From assembly GCF_023065955.2 (NCBI RefSeq), contig NW_026623078.1, positions 9,868,199 through 9,932,198 of the forward strand: 64,000 nucleotides of DNA. Reading direction: 5' to 3'. The translations under genes and the position numbers were made by a program. The notes under the pieces were generated by a model, which did not search any database, was not told the DNA's origin, and worked only from the letters and a program-made list of their open reading frames with translations. The DNA is from Ursus arctos. Its lineage: Eukaryota; Chordata; Mammalia; Carnivora; Ursidae. This document shows positions 1 to 9,253 of this stretch, in pieces (positions within the stretch are counted from its first letter, which is position 1; every line of letters starts with the position of its first letter).

Positions 1-392
1 CTGATGGCTGAGTAATAGTCCATCGTATATCTGGACTGCATCTTCTATGCCCATTCATCTGTTGAAGGGCATCTCGGCTCCCTCCACAATTTAGCTATTG
101 TGGACAACGCTGCTATGAACATTGGGGTGCATATGGCCCTTCTCTTCACTAAGTCTGTATCTTTGGGGTAAATACCCAGGAGTACAATTGCTGGATTATA
201 GAGTAGCTCTATTTTTACCTTTTCAGGGACCTCCACACTCTTTTCCAAAGTGGCTGTACCAACTTGCATTCCCACCAACAGTATAAGAGGGTTCCCCTTT
301 CTCCACATCCTCTCCAACATTTGTTGTTTCTTGCTTTGTCAATTTTTACCATCCTAACTGGTGTAAGGTGTATCTCAATGTGGTTTTGATTT

Positions 393-616
393 GAATTTCC
401 CTGATGGGGGCGCCTGGGTGGCTCAGTTGTTAAGCGTCTGCCTTTGGCTCAGGGCGTGATCCCGGCGTTCTGGGATTGAGCCCCACATCAGGCTTCTCTG
501 CTAGGAGCCTGCTTCTTCCTCTCCCACTCCCCTGCCTGTGTTCCCTCTCTCCCTGGCTGTCTCTCTCTGTCAAATAAATGAATAAAATATTAAAAAAAAA
601 AGAATTTCCCTGATGG
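393..616 (+). mobile_element. CanSINE in L1-A, with 15-bp TSD
   Basis: The body at 408-601 has a tRNA-related head (gcgcctgggtggctcag), a CT-rich right part and an AAATGAATAAAATATT plus A-run tail. It is flanked by perfect 15-bp direct repeats GAATTTCCCTGATGG at 393-407 and 602-616. Only one copy of this site is present in the uninterrupted homologous stretch of L1-C (about 35549-35563). This shows a SINE insertion into L1-A after L1-A itself had landed. Confidence 0.95.
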
Positions 617-3600
617 CTAATGATGTTGAACATTTTTTTATGTGTCTGTTAGTCATTTGTATGTCTTCATTGGAAAAGTGTCTGTTCATGTCTTCTGACC
701 ATTTTTTTATTTGATTATTTGTTTCTTGTGTATTGAGCTTGAGAAGTTCTTTACATATCTTGGATACCAGCCTTTTATCTGTAGTGTCATTTGCAAATAT
801 CTTCTCCCATTCTGTGGGTTGCCTCTTAGTTTTGATGACTGTTTCCTTTGCTGTGCAGAAGCTTTTTATCGTGAAGTCCCGCAAGTTCATTTTTTCTTTT
901 GTTTCTCTTGCCTTTGGAGACGTGTCATGAAAAATGTCGCTGTGACTGATGTCGAAGAGGTTACAGCTTATGTTCTTCTCTATGATTTTGATGGATTCCT
1001 GTCTCACATTGAGGTCTTTCATCCATTTGGAGTTTATCTTTGTGTATGGTGTGAGAGAGTGGTCAGGTTTCATTCTTTTGTATATATATATAGCTGTCCA
1101 ATTTTCCCAACACCATTTATTGAAGAGACTGTCTTTTTTCCACTGGATTTTTTTTTCCTGTTTTGTCAAAGATTAGTTGCCCATAGAGCCGAGAGTCCAT
1201 TTCTGGAGTCTCTATTCTGTTCCATTGGTCTATGTGTCTGTTTTTGTGCCAGTACCATGCTGTCTTTGTAATCACATCTTTGTAGTACAGCTTGAAATCA
1301 GGAATGTGATGCCCCCAGCTTTGTTTTTCCTTTTTGACAATTCCTTGGTGATTTGGAGCCTTTTCTGGTTCCACACAAATTTAAGGACTATTTATTCCAG
1401 TTCTTTGAAAAATGTCATTGGTATTTTAATTGGGATGGCATTGAAAGTGTAGATTGCTCTGGGTAGCATAGACATTTTAGCTATGTTTATTCTTCCAATC
1501 CATGAGCATGGAACGTTTTTCCATCTTTTTGTGTCTTCCTTGATGTCTTTCATTAGTGTTCTGTAGTTTCTAGAGTATAGATCCTTTACCTCTCTGGTTA
1601 CGTTTATTCCGAGATATCTTATGATGTTTGGTGCTATTGTAAATGGAATTGATTCCCTAATTTCTCTTTCTTCAGTCTCATTGTTTGTGTATAGAAATGC
1701 AACTGATTTCTGAGCATTCATTATCTATCCTGCCACATTACTGAATTGTTCTATGAGTTCTAGTAACTTGGGGGTGGAGTTTTTTGGGTTTTCCATATAA
1801 AGTATCATGTCATCTGCGAAGAGAGACAGTTTGACTTCTTCTTTGCCAATTTGGATACCTTTATCCCTTTTTGTTGTCTGATTGCTGTTGCAAGGACTTC
1901 TAGTTGAACTAGACTCCATGTTGAACAATAATGGCGAGAGTGGGCATCCTTGTCGTGTTCCTGATCTTAAGGGAAAGGCTCTCAGCTTTTCCCCATTGAG
2001 AATGATATTCGCTGTAGGCTTTTCATTGATGGTTTTTATGAAATTGAGAAATGTACCCTCTATCCCTACACTCTGAAGGGTTTTAATCAGGAAAGGATGC
2101 TGTACTTTGTCAAATGTTTTTTCTGCATCAATTGAGAGGATCATATGGTTCCTGAGACTTTTCTTGTTGATATGATCTATCACACTGATCAATTTGGGAA
2201 TGTTGAACCACCCTTGCATCCCAGGGATGAATCGCACTTGGTAGTGATGGATAATCCTGTTAATGTACTGTTGGAACCTATTAGCTAGGATCTTGTTGAG
2301 AATTTTGGCGTCCATATTTATCAGGGACATTGGTCTGTAATTCTTCTCTTTGATGGTGTCTGTGCCTGGTTTGGGGAACAAGGTAAGACTGGCGTCATAG
2401 AATGAGTTTGGTAGTTTTCCTTCTGTTTCTATTTTTTGAAACAGCTTCAGGAGGATAGGTATTATTTCTTCTTTGAATGTTTGGTAGAATTCCCCGAGGA
2501 ATCCGTCAGGCCCTGGACTCTTGTTTTGGGGGAGGTTTTTGATCACTGCTTCAACCTCTTCATGATTAATTAGTCCGTTTAAATAATCAATTTCTTTCTG
2601 TTTCAGACTTGGTAGTTTATAGGTTTCTAGGAATTCATCCATTTCTTCTAGGTTGTTTAATTTATTGGCATATAGTTGTTGATAATATTTTCTAATGATT
2701 CTTTCTGTTTCTTTAGTGTTGGTGGTGATCTCTCCCCTTTCGTTCATAATTTTATTAATTTGGGTCCTTTTTCTATTCTTTTGAATAAGTCTCACCACTG
2801 GCTTATCAATCTTATTTATTCTTTCAAAGAACCAGCTTCTAGTTTTGTTGATCTGCTCTACCGTGCTCTTCATTTCTAATTCATTGATCTCTGCTCTAAT
2901 CTTGATCACCTGTGCGTGCGTTAGGCCTGTTCTTCTGTTCCAGCTCCAGCCTCTTAAGGTGAAAATATAAAAACTGCATTTTAGATTTTTCTCTTCTTTT
3001 GAATGAGGCTTGGATGGCTATGTATTTTACCCTTAGGACTACCTTTGCAGTGTCCCATAGGTTTTAGACCAATGTGTTTTCGTTCTCATTGGTTTCCATA
3101 AATTGTTTCAGTTTTTCTTTAATTTCCTGGTTTACCCAATCATTCTTGAGCAGGATGGTTCTTATTTTCCAAGTGTTTGAGTTTCTTCCAAATTTTTCCT
3201 TGTGATTGAGTTCCAGTTTCAAAGCATTGTGGTCTGAGAATATGCAGGGAATAATCTCCATCTTTTGGTATCAGTTGAGACTTGTTTCATGACCCAGTAT
3301 ATGGTCTATTCTGGAGAAAGTTCCATGTGCTTCAAAAAGAATGAGTATTCTGCTGTTCTGGGGTGTAGTGTTCTATATATATCTATGAGGTCCATCTGGT
3401 CCAGTGTGTCATTCAAAGCTCTTATTTCTTTGTTGATTTTCTGCTTAGGTGATCTGTCTGTTGCTGAGAGGGGAGTGTTGAGGTCCCCTACTATTAATGT
3501 ATTATTGTCTATATGTCTTTTTATTCTGGTTAAGAGTTGGCTTGTGTATCAGCTGCTGCCCTGTTGGGGGCATATATATTTATAATTGTTAGATCCTCTT

Positions 3601-3646
3601 GTTGGATACACCCTTTAAGAATAATATAGTGCCCTTCTGTATCTCT

Positions 3647-3837
3647 AACTACAGTCTTTTTAAATATTAATTAATTTATTTTTTTTATAAAATATTTTAT
3701 TATGTTATGTTAGTCACCATACAGTACATCCCATATTTTGATGTAAATTTCCATGATTCATTACTTGCGTATAACACCCAGTGCACCGTGCGATATGTGC
3801 TCTCCTCAATACCCATCACCAGCCAACTATAGTCTTT
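3647..3837 (-). mobile_element. 5'-truncated L1 3'UTR fragment nested in L1-A
   Basis: Positions 3660-3824 match, in antisense, the last part of the L1 3'UTR (compare 14212-14340 of L1-B): a T-rich stretch, then 'gttagtcaccatacagtac' and 'acacccagtgcaccgtg'. L1-C has none of this at the homologous site (about 38716-38740). Flanking repeats AACTACAGTCTTT (3647-3659) and AACTATAGTCTTT (3825-3837) differ at one base and look like a 13-bp target-site duplication. It is therefore a separate, very short (about 165 bp) L1 insertion. Confidence 0.88.
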
Positions 3838-4165
3838 ACCTTAAAATCTAATCTGTCTGATATGAGAATTGCTACCCCAGCTTTCTTTGAGGTCCATTGG
3901 CATGAAAAATGGTTCTCCATCCCTTCACTTTCAGTCTGGATGTATCTTTAGGTTCAAAATAAGTCTCTTGTAGACAGCAAATGGATGGGCCATGTCTTTT
4001 TATCCAATCTGCAACCCTGTGGTGTTTTATGGGAGCATTTAGGCCATTCAAATTGAGAGTGATTATTGAGAGATATGATTTTAATGATGTCATGCTGCCC
4101 GTGAAGTCTTTGTTTCTATAGATTATAAATTTCTTTTCTTTATCACTCTTGGGGTCTTTTTACTT

Positions 4166-5062
4166 TTATAGAACCCCTCTTAATATTTCTTGTAGGGCTG
4201 GCTTGGTGGTCACATATTCTTTCAGTTTCTGCCGGTCTTGGAAGGTCCTTGTGTCTGCATGCATTCTGAATAACGGTCTTGCTGGATAAAGAATCCTTAG
4301 CTGCATGTTCTTCTCAGTGCTGTGAATATGTCTTGCCAGCTTTTACTGGCTTGCCAGGTTTCTGTAGACAGGTCTGATGTTATTCTGATGTTCTTCCCTC
4401 TGTAGGTGAGAATTCTCTTCCCCCAGGCTGCTTTCAAGATTGTATCCTTGGATCTAAGATTTGCGAATTGTACTATTATGTGATGTGGTATTGGTCTGTT
4501 CTCATTGATCTTTGGAGGGGTCCTCTCTGCCTCTTGGACACGAATGCTTGTTTTCTTCACCAGATTAGGGAAGGTCTCAGCTACAATTTGTTCAAATATC
4601 TCTTCTAGACCTCTCTCTTTCTCCAACCCCTCGGGGATGCTGATGATTTTGACATTGGAACATTTCATTGAGTCAGTAATCTCCCATAAACTACATTCTT
4701 GAGATTGGATTTTTTTTGAGCCAAGGTCCCATTTTTTCCTTCTTTTCCATCATCTCATCTTCCAACTCACTAATTAGTTCTTCTGCCTCCTTTACCATGG
4801 CCTTCAGAGCACCCGGTTTAGACTGCATTTGATTCATAACATTCTTAATTTCTGCCAGATTTGCTCTCATGTCCACCCTTAGAGATTCTATACTCTTGCT
4901 AATATTTTCATTAATATTTTTTTCAAGCCTACACATCATCTTGACCATTGTTACTCTGAATTCCTTTTCTGACAATTTGGTTATATCCATATCTATTGTT
5001 CTGTGGCAGAGGCCGCAGTCTCTGTTTCTTTCCTTTGTTGGGGGATTCCTCCTCCTTGTCAT
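4166..5062 (-). pseudogene. L1-A ORF1 (RNA-binding protein) pseudogene
   Basis: The ATG at 5060-5062 starts a protein beginning MTRRRNPP, collinear with the intact ORF1 of L1-B. Open pieces lie at 4691-5062 (N-terminus and coiled coil) and 4297-4668 (RRM and C-terminal RNA-binding domain, with an IPEG motif and RPIPHHIIVQFAN-type residues). The frame is lost between them near 4680 and again before the expected stop at 4166-4168. ORF1p normally forms trimers that coat L1 RNA in the cytoplasm. This copy is inactive. Confidence 0.9.
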
Positions 5063-5747
5063 TCTGATGAGGTGTGGTTGTGGGGATGTACAGACCCCAA
5101 ATTATTAACCAGGACCCAAGCAATGTGCACTTGTTTTATAGGGACCTTAGGAATGTGGGCTTCTTGTTTTTTCAGCCCGCCTTCTGGGAGAGGGGACTGC
5201 TGCGCTGATACTCAGGCAATCCTGTTTGGGTACAGTTGCCCTGTCCCCTGGGGGGCAGATAGGCACAGTGCGAACCATTTTTTTGGGGGGGGGGGTTGTT
5301 CTCTGGTGGCTTTCCCTGGCAGCTTTCTGTGACTCTTCTGAGAGTCAGAGCAGCAGTGGCCATATCCAAACCTCTGTCTCAGAACAGAGAGATCGCAATC
5401 TTCTCTTCACTGATCTCTCCTGACCACTCTAACTCTGTTTCTGTCAGTGCTTCTAAAACCCCGCAGCCTCCTGGGTTGTGTGCCCCACAGCCGTTCTCCC
5501 AATCCTTGCTCCCAGGGCCGGCATGTCTCTGCACTTTGTGCCTCTAACACCACCAGCCACCCCTGGTTCCCGCACGCATTCCTGATCTCCCTGTTTCAGT
5601 GTGGTTTGCATGCTCTGGAGCTCCAGTTTTCAGTCTGGTGGCATGTGTGCTCCCAACCTCCCAGTTTCAGTCTGGTTCGAGTGCATGCTCCGGAAATCCT
5701 GGTTTCACTCTGGTTTCCCAGCACAACCACACCTCATCAGAATGACA
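5057..5747. repeat. 26-bp perfect inverted repeat at L1-A ORF1 start and 5' end
   Basis: The arms are 5057-5082 and 5722-5747. They are exact reverse complements over 26 bases, separated by about 640 bp. The left arm is the normal L1 sequence around the ORF1 start codon. The right arm is the last L1-derived sequence before unique DNA, in the opposite orientation. It fits template switching or an aborted 5' inversion when L1-A was inserted. Confidence 0.85.
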
Positions 5748-6080
5748 GTGAGACCATTAGAATCAGTTGGCCACCTTGGTGGGAGGTGAATAGGTCATTA
5801 ACTTGAAAAATATAGAAAAATAAAAAAGGGAGAACATTTTGAGCTTAAGAGATCAGTTATTGAGGAAACCTCTTTATGTCTAGACTAAGGAAACTGTTTA
5901 TTCTGGTAAGGGAAACATATATATTGTAAATTGAGAGGGTTTCCCCCCCCTCTTTTCCATGAAAATGAGGTGGTATTTATACATTTTAGAAAAGTTTTAT
6001 AATATTTTGGTTTAAAAAAAACAAAAATAAACATAGAAGTAATGGCTATCAGAAGCCTTTAAAAGGAACGTTAGAAATTA
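5748..6080. other. Unique AT-rich DNA, no gene seen
   Basis: This is the flank of L1-A. It holds a short C run near 5943 and A/T-rich sequence. No coding or repeat signature was recognised. Confidence 0.5.
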
Positions 6081-6302
6081 GAACACCTGGGTGGCTCAGT
6101 CAGTTAAGCATCTGCCTTTGGCTCAGGCCATGATCTCAGAGTCTTGGGGTCCAGTCCCACATTGGGCTGCTTGCTCAGTGGGGAGCCTGCTTTTCCCTCT
6201 GCCTGTTGCTTTCCCTGCTTGAGCTCTCTCTCTCTCTCTGACAAATAAGTAAATAAATAAAATCTTTTAAAAATTAATACATAAATAAGAAAATAAATGA
6301 AA
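6081..6302 (+). mobile_element. CanSINE
   Basis: The head 'gaacacctgggtggctcag' begins at 6081, followed by 'ttaagcatctgcctttggctcag', a CT-rich segment and an AAGTAAATAAATAAAATCTTTT tail. It is in sense orientation. The target-site duplication is not clear because the right flank is AT-rich. Confidence 0.9.
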
Positions 6303-6531
6303 CGGAAGACTCCTGCTTATTTTAAAATTCTAGCTCCCCAAAATATGATCAATGCAACTTTGGAAAGATGATACTGAGGATAAAGTCCCAGTAGTGTGTC
6401 AGAGAGGGAAAGGCAAAGTTGAAGTATTTATTGATTTTAGTGTGGATTAAGGTGAGTCTTAGAATGTGGAGGTGTCATTAGGATTGATGGACACAATATA
6501 GTGAAGACTCAATGGGTCCTTTTAAGAAGTT
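6303..6531. other. Unique sequence between SINEs
   Basis: About 230 bp with no recognised repeat or open frame of note. Confidence 0.4.
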
Positions 6532-6702
6532 CCTAGAAATTGGGGCACCTGGGTGGCTCAGTTGGTTAAGCATCTGACTCATAATTTCAGCTCAGGTCTT
6601 GATCCAGGGCTGTGAGTTCAAGCCCTGTGTTGGGTTCTATGTTGGATGTGGAGCCTACTTAAAACAAAACAAAACAAAACAAAACAAAACAAAACAAAAA
6701 AC
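6532..6702 (+). mobile_element. CanSINE with (AAAAC)n tail
   Basis: The head 'ggggcacctgggtggctcag' starts at 6541 and the body ends at about 6660 ('gtggagcctacttaaaac'). It lacks the long CT-rich segment. The tail at 6660-6700 is a pure (AAAAC)n microsatellite of about eight units that grew out of the A-tail. TCCTAGAA at 6532-6539 recurs at 6801-6808, beyond the next SINE. Confidence 0.85.
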
Positions 6703-6708
6703 CCTAGA

Positions 6709-6800
6709 GGGATGCCTGGGTGGTTCAGTGGATTAAGCTTCTGCCTTTGGCTCAGGTCACTATCCCTGGGTAAATAAATAAAAATCTTAAAAAAAAAAAA
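6709..6800 (+). mobile_element. Short CanSINE copy (internally deleted)
   Basis: The head 'gggatgcctgggtggttcag' is followed by 'cttctgcctttggctcag' and then jumps directly to a TAAATAAATAAAAATCTT plus A-run tail, so the CT-rich right half is missing. It lies immediately after the tail of the previous SINE. Confidence 0.8.
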
Positions 6801-6808
6801 TCCTAGAA

Positions 6809-7783
6809 TGAACATTAACACTGTTTGCAATGTTTACCTTCCCAGGCAAGTATTTTCTGGAATACTAAAGTTACATTGGTGAGGGCAATAGGATAATAAA
6901 GTTATGTTAAAATAGACTAGACAATAAATAGAGTAGGTAACAAATGGGTTAGTTTCCACAATGCATAAGAATTTTTAAGCTCTGGAATTCACTAAACTTT
7001 CAATATCTCACTCTGTTGACAGGGAATGGTATGTGAATAAAATAGCATTGCAAATTACCTAGGAAAGAAATAAATGATGAGATTAAGAATCCAGTAGGAC
7101 TTATTGTCAATTTAAAACTATATGCAAGGCTATATTGAAGTAGAGCTGATCATTCTGAAAGATAAAACACATTAGACAATTAAAGAGATGACAACTAAGG
7201 CTACAGCAATTTATATTTCTTAATGAGGAACATCTAAAAGAAAAGGAAGGGATGGGCCTTGATTTTTATAGAAGCCGGTGGACAAGGGAGTCATCCAGTT
7301 GGGAGTCATGGAAGGGATGGAGACTGAGCTTATCTTGTAATATATAGGGGCATGAGTATCTTTTGTAATTAGCCATTTCCTGGAACACAAAAGGGTGAGG
7401 TAAATTATCAACTTTGCTGTTTTCTGAAAGCACAGGAATCAGGTAAAGTTCAATATTTTTAATACACAGTGTGCTTATAAGCAGGGGAAGCAAAACATCA
7501 ATATTTTGCAATCACTATTTTGAGAGTGAACTGATTTAGTGAATAATAAACTATGGTATTACATCAGATGGCTGCATTCTGGTGCTGACTGCAACATACA
7601 ATCATACTCTGAAATCAGAAGCAGATGTGATAGATCTAACTGAACTTTAGTTTGCTAAATGATAACAGTCAGTAGCTTGACCAAGAAGGGCCACAAAACA
7701 AATTAATATTAGCACCTTCATAGCAACAAAAATAATACAAAGTAGATTTTTTTTTTAAAGTGAAAGAGACAGAAGCAACAAAT
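6809..7783. other. Unique AT-rich DNA upstream of L1-B
   Basis: About 975 bp of single-copy-looking sequence. The small minus-strand open frames at 7220-7511 show no recognisable domain and overlap one another. A T9 run lies near 7747. Nothing functional was recognised. Confidence 0.45.
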
Positions 7784-8050
7784 AAAGAAAAAACTTGGGA
7801 AGATGGCGGAGGAGTAGGGGACCCCTTTTTCAGCCGGTCCCCTGAGTCGAGCTGGATAGGTACCAGACCAGCCTAAATAACCACGGAATCAGCCTGAGAA
7901 GCAGGATGATGCATCTGGATCTCTACAAATGAACATCTCCAGCGCTGAGTATTGAGGTACCAAGAGGGGAGCTGTAAACCGTGCACGGATATCGGAAGAT
8001 AAACGGAAGGGGGAGGGAGCCGCCGCGTTTGGGCGCCGGGAAGCGGCAGC

Positions 8051-8420
8051 CACCTGCACGGGGGAGCGGGCGGACACACAGAGGGCACCCGCGAGAGAGC
8101 AGACTGAGACCGGTGAGCCATGAACGCGCGCGCCACCAGGCATCTCCCGGAACACCGGAATCCCGGTGTGCTCACGGGATCCAGACTGAGACCGGGAACT
8201 CCCGGAGCGCGCGCGGGGCGGCTGGCGGCTGGCGGGCCACCTGCATGGGGGAGCAGGCGGACTCGCGGTCGGCACCCGCGAAACAGCAGACTGTGACCCT
8301 GAACCGGGTGCGCGCGCGCCACCAGGCTTCTCACGAAACTCCGGAATCGAGGTGTGCTCACCGGGCATAGACTGAGACCGGGAGACCCGGGAGCCTGCGG
8401 GGCGGCCGGTGGCTGGCGGC
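8051..8420 (+). repeat. Two-copy ~187-bp tandem duplication in L1-B 5'UTR
   Basis: The blocks starting at 8051 (cacctgcacgggggag) and 8238 (cacctgcatgggggag) run in parallel. Each is followed by 'gcacccgcga', 'cagact', a 'gcgcgcgccaccaggc' segment, 'ccggaatc' and 'ggtgtgctcac', ending near 8237 and 8420. The copies differ at scattered positions. Confidence 0.8.
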
Positions 8421-8582
8421 ATTAGAAACACAAAGGACAGAGACGGGGCGGCCGGTGGCTGGCGGCATTAGAAACACAAAGGACAGAGACGTGCGGGCCG
8501 GTGGCTGGCGGCATTAGAAACACAAAGGACAGAGACCTGCGGGCCGGTGGCTGGAGGCATTAGAAACACAAAGGACAGAGAC
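8399..8582 (+). repeat. 46-bp tandem repeat, four units, in L1-B 5'UTR
   Basis: The units are 8399-8444, 8445-8490, 8491-8536 and 8537-8582, each 46 bp and ending 'cacaaaggacagagac'. Units 1 and 2 are identical. Units 3 and 4 differ only in the first bases, and unit 4 has one further change (ctggagg). L1-A (about 5522-5567) and L1-C (about 40415-40460) carry a single diverged unit at the corresponding place. Confidence 0.95.
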
Positions 8583-8938
8583 GCGCCGGCCCTGGAAGTG
8601 AGGGCAGGGTCGCCGAGTTGGTGCGCACATCCCAGGACGCCGCAGGGTTGAGCAGCACCAACAGTAACAGAGTTAAAGTGGCCAGAACATCAGTGGAGAA
8701 CGGGCCGCAATCCCTCTGTTCTGCGACAATGCAGCCTCTGCTGCTCTGACCCTCAGAAGAGGCATAGCCGGCCGCCAGGGAAAGTCGCCAGAGAACAAAA
8801 GCCTGGAAATACCGGCTCAGAGAGTGCCCATCCCCATCCTCCCTCGCAGGGGACACGGAGACTCTACCCAAACAGGGTTGCCTGAGTATCGGCTCGGCAG
8901 GCCCCTCCCCCAGAACACAGAAGGCAGGCTGAAAAATC

Positions 8939-9163
8939 AAGAAGCCCACAACCGGAGGCACCTGGGTGGCGCCGTCATTGAGCGCCTGTCTTCGGCTTAG
9001 GGCGTGATCCCAGCGTTCCAGAAAGGAGTCCCTCATCGGGCTCCTCCGCTGGGAGCCTGCTTCTTCCTCTCTCACTCCCCTGCTTCTGTTTCGTTCTTGC
9101 TGACTGTCTGTCTCCCTCTCTCAGATAAGTAAATAAATAAAATCTTTAAAGAAGAAGCCCACA
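8939..9163 (+). mobile_element. CanSINE inside L1-B 5'UTR, 12-bp TSD
   Basis: The body at 8951-9151 has head 'ccggaggcacctgggtggc', a CT-rich right half and an AAGTAAATAAATAAAATCTTTAAA tail. Perfect 12-bp repeats AAGAAGCCCACA lie at 8939-8950 and 9152-9163. The homologous 5'UTR of L1-A (near 5155-5172) and L1-C (near 40050-40075) is uninterrupted. The SINE lies between the promoter and ORF1, about 90 bp upstream of the ORF1 start, in the same orientation as L1. Confidence 0.95.
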
Positions 9164-9253
9164 TCTCTAAGATCCCTATAAAACAAGGGGCACGGCCTGG
9201 GACCCAGTCAATAATTTTGGGCTCTGGAAACCCCGCAATCTCTCTTCATCAGA

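Larger units (their letters stand above)
1..4093 (-). pseudogene. L1-A ORF2 (endonuclease/reverse transcriptase) pseudogene
   Basis: ORF2 begins at the ATG at 4091-4093 with an endonuclease N-terminus carrying LNLNGLN and a QET motif. The longest open stretch is 1725-2909 (394 codons). It holds the reverse transcriptase core: GPDGF, an SIDAEKTFD block, [15 protein letters not shown] and the FADD active site near 1815. Downstream pieces lie at 1392-1721, 1117-1374 and 570-1169, and the cysteine-rich C-terminal region lies near 180-330. The frame is broken several times and also by the two nested insertions. The last 40 or so codons lie outside the window. In a functional element the product would nick DNA and copy the L1 RNA in the nucleus; this copy cannot make it. 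Confidence 0.92.
1..5747 (-). mobile_element. L1 retrotransposon L1-A, minus strand, 3' end outside window
   Basis: Reading the minus strand from about 5720 leftwards gives L1 5'UTR, ORF1 (from 5062), ORF2 (from 4093), and then the window edge. Position 1 corresponds to about 13937 of L1-B, roughly 40 codons before the ORF2 stop. The 5' end is truncated inside a tandem array of about 37-bp units that is longer in L1-C (units begin near 5584, 5620, 5654 and 5693). It ends with a short inverted copy of its own sequence at 5722-5747. Both ORFs are broken by several stops and frameshifts, so the element is dead and older than L1-B. It is interrupted by a SINE (408-601) and by a short L1 3'UTR piece (3660-3824). 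Its 5' end faces that of L1-B about 2.05 kb away. Confidence 0.93.
7799..9253 (+). promoter_or_regulatory. L1-B 5'UTR / internal promoter
   Basis: The first bases after the duplication contain AAGATGGCGG (7800-7809). This matches the YY1 site that sits at the start of mammalian L1s and sets accurate transcription initiation in human L1. Positions 7980-8640 are very rich in GC and CpG compared with the surrounding AT-rich DNA. The region holds a 187-bp duplication and a 46-bp tandem array, and is interrupted by a SINE at 8951-9151. L1 promoters are internal and normally silenced by CpG methylation; the many surviving CpGs suggest limited time for methylation-driven decay. Confidence 0.85.

Noticed and set aside
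711..1271. 186-codon plus-strand frame opposite L1-A ORF2
   Set aside because: Antisense shadow of L1 ORF2. The same shadow appears in L1-C and opposite L1-B.
7981..8370. 129-codon frame (and opposing 162/180-codon frames) in the CpG-rich block
   Set aside because: Lies in the L1-B 5'UTR. Arginine/proline/glycine-rich low-complexity frames arise from GC-rich repeats with few stop codons.
8399..8582. Regular 46-bp repeats considered as a CRISPR-like array
   Set aside because: Units are directly adjacent with no variable spacers, inside an L1 5'UTR of a mammalian genome. An ordinary tandem repeat.
7980..8640. CpG island as a host gene promoter
   Set aside because: The CpG-rich block is entirely within the L1-B 5'UTR bounded by its target-site duplication. 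No host first exon follows.
8560..9075. 171-codon minus-strand frame
   Set aside because: Runs across the junction of L1 5'UTR and the nested SINE, so it cannot be an ancestral gene. A chance frame.
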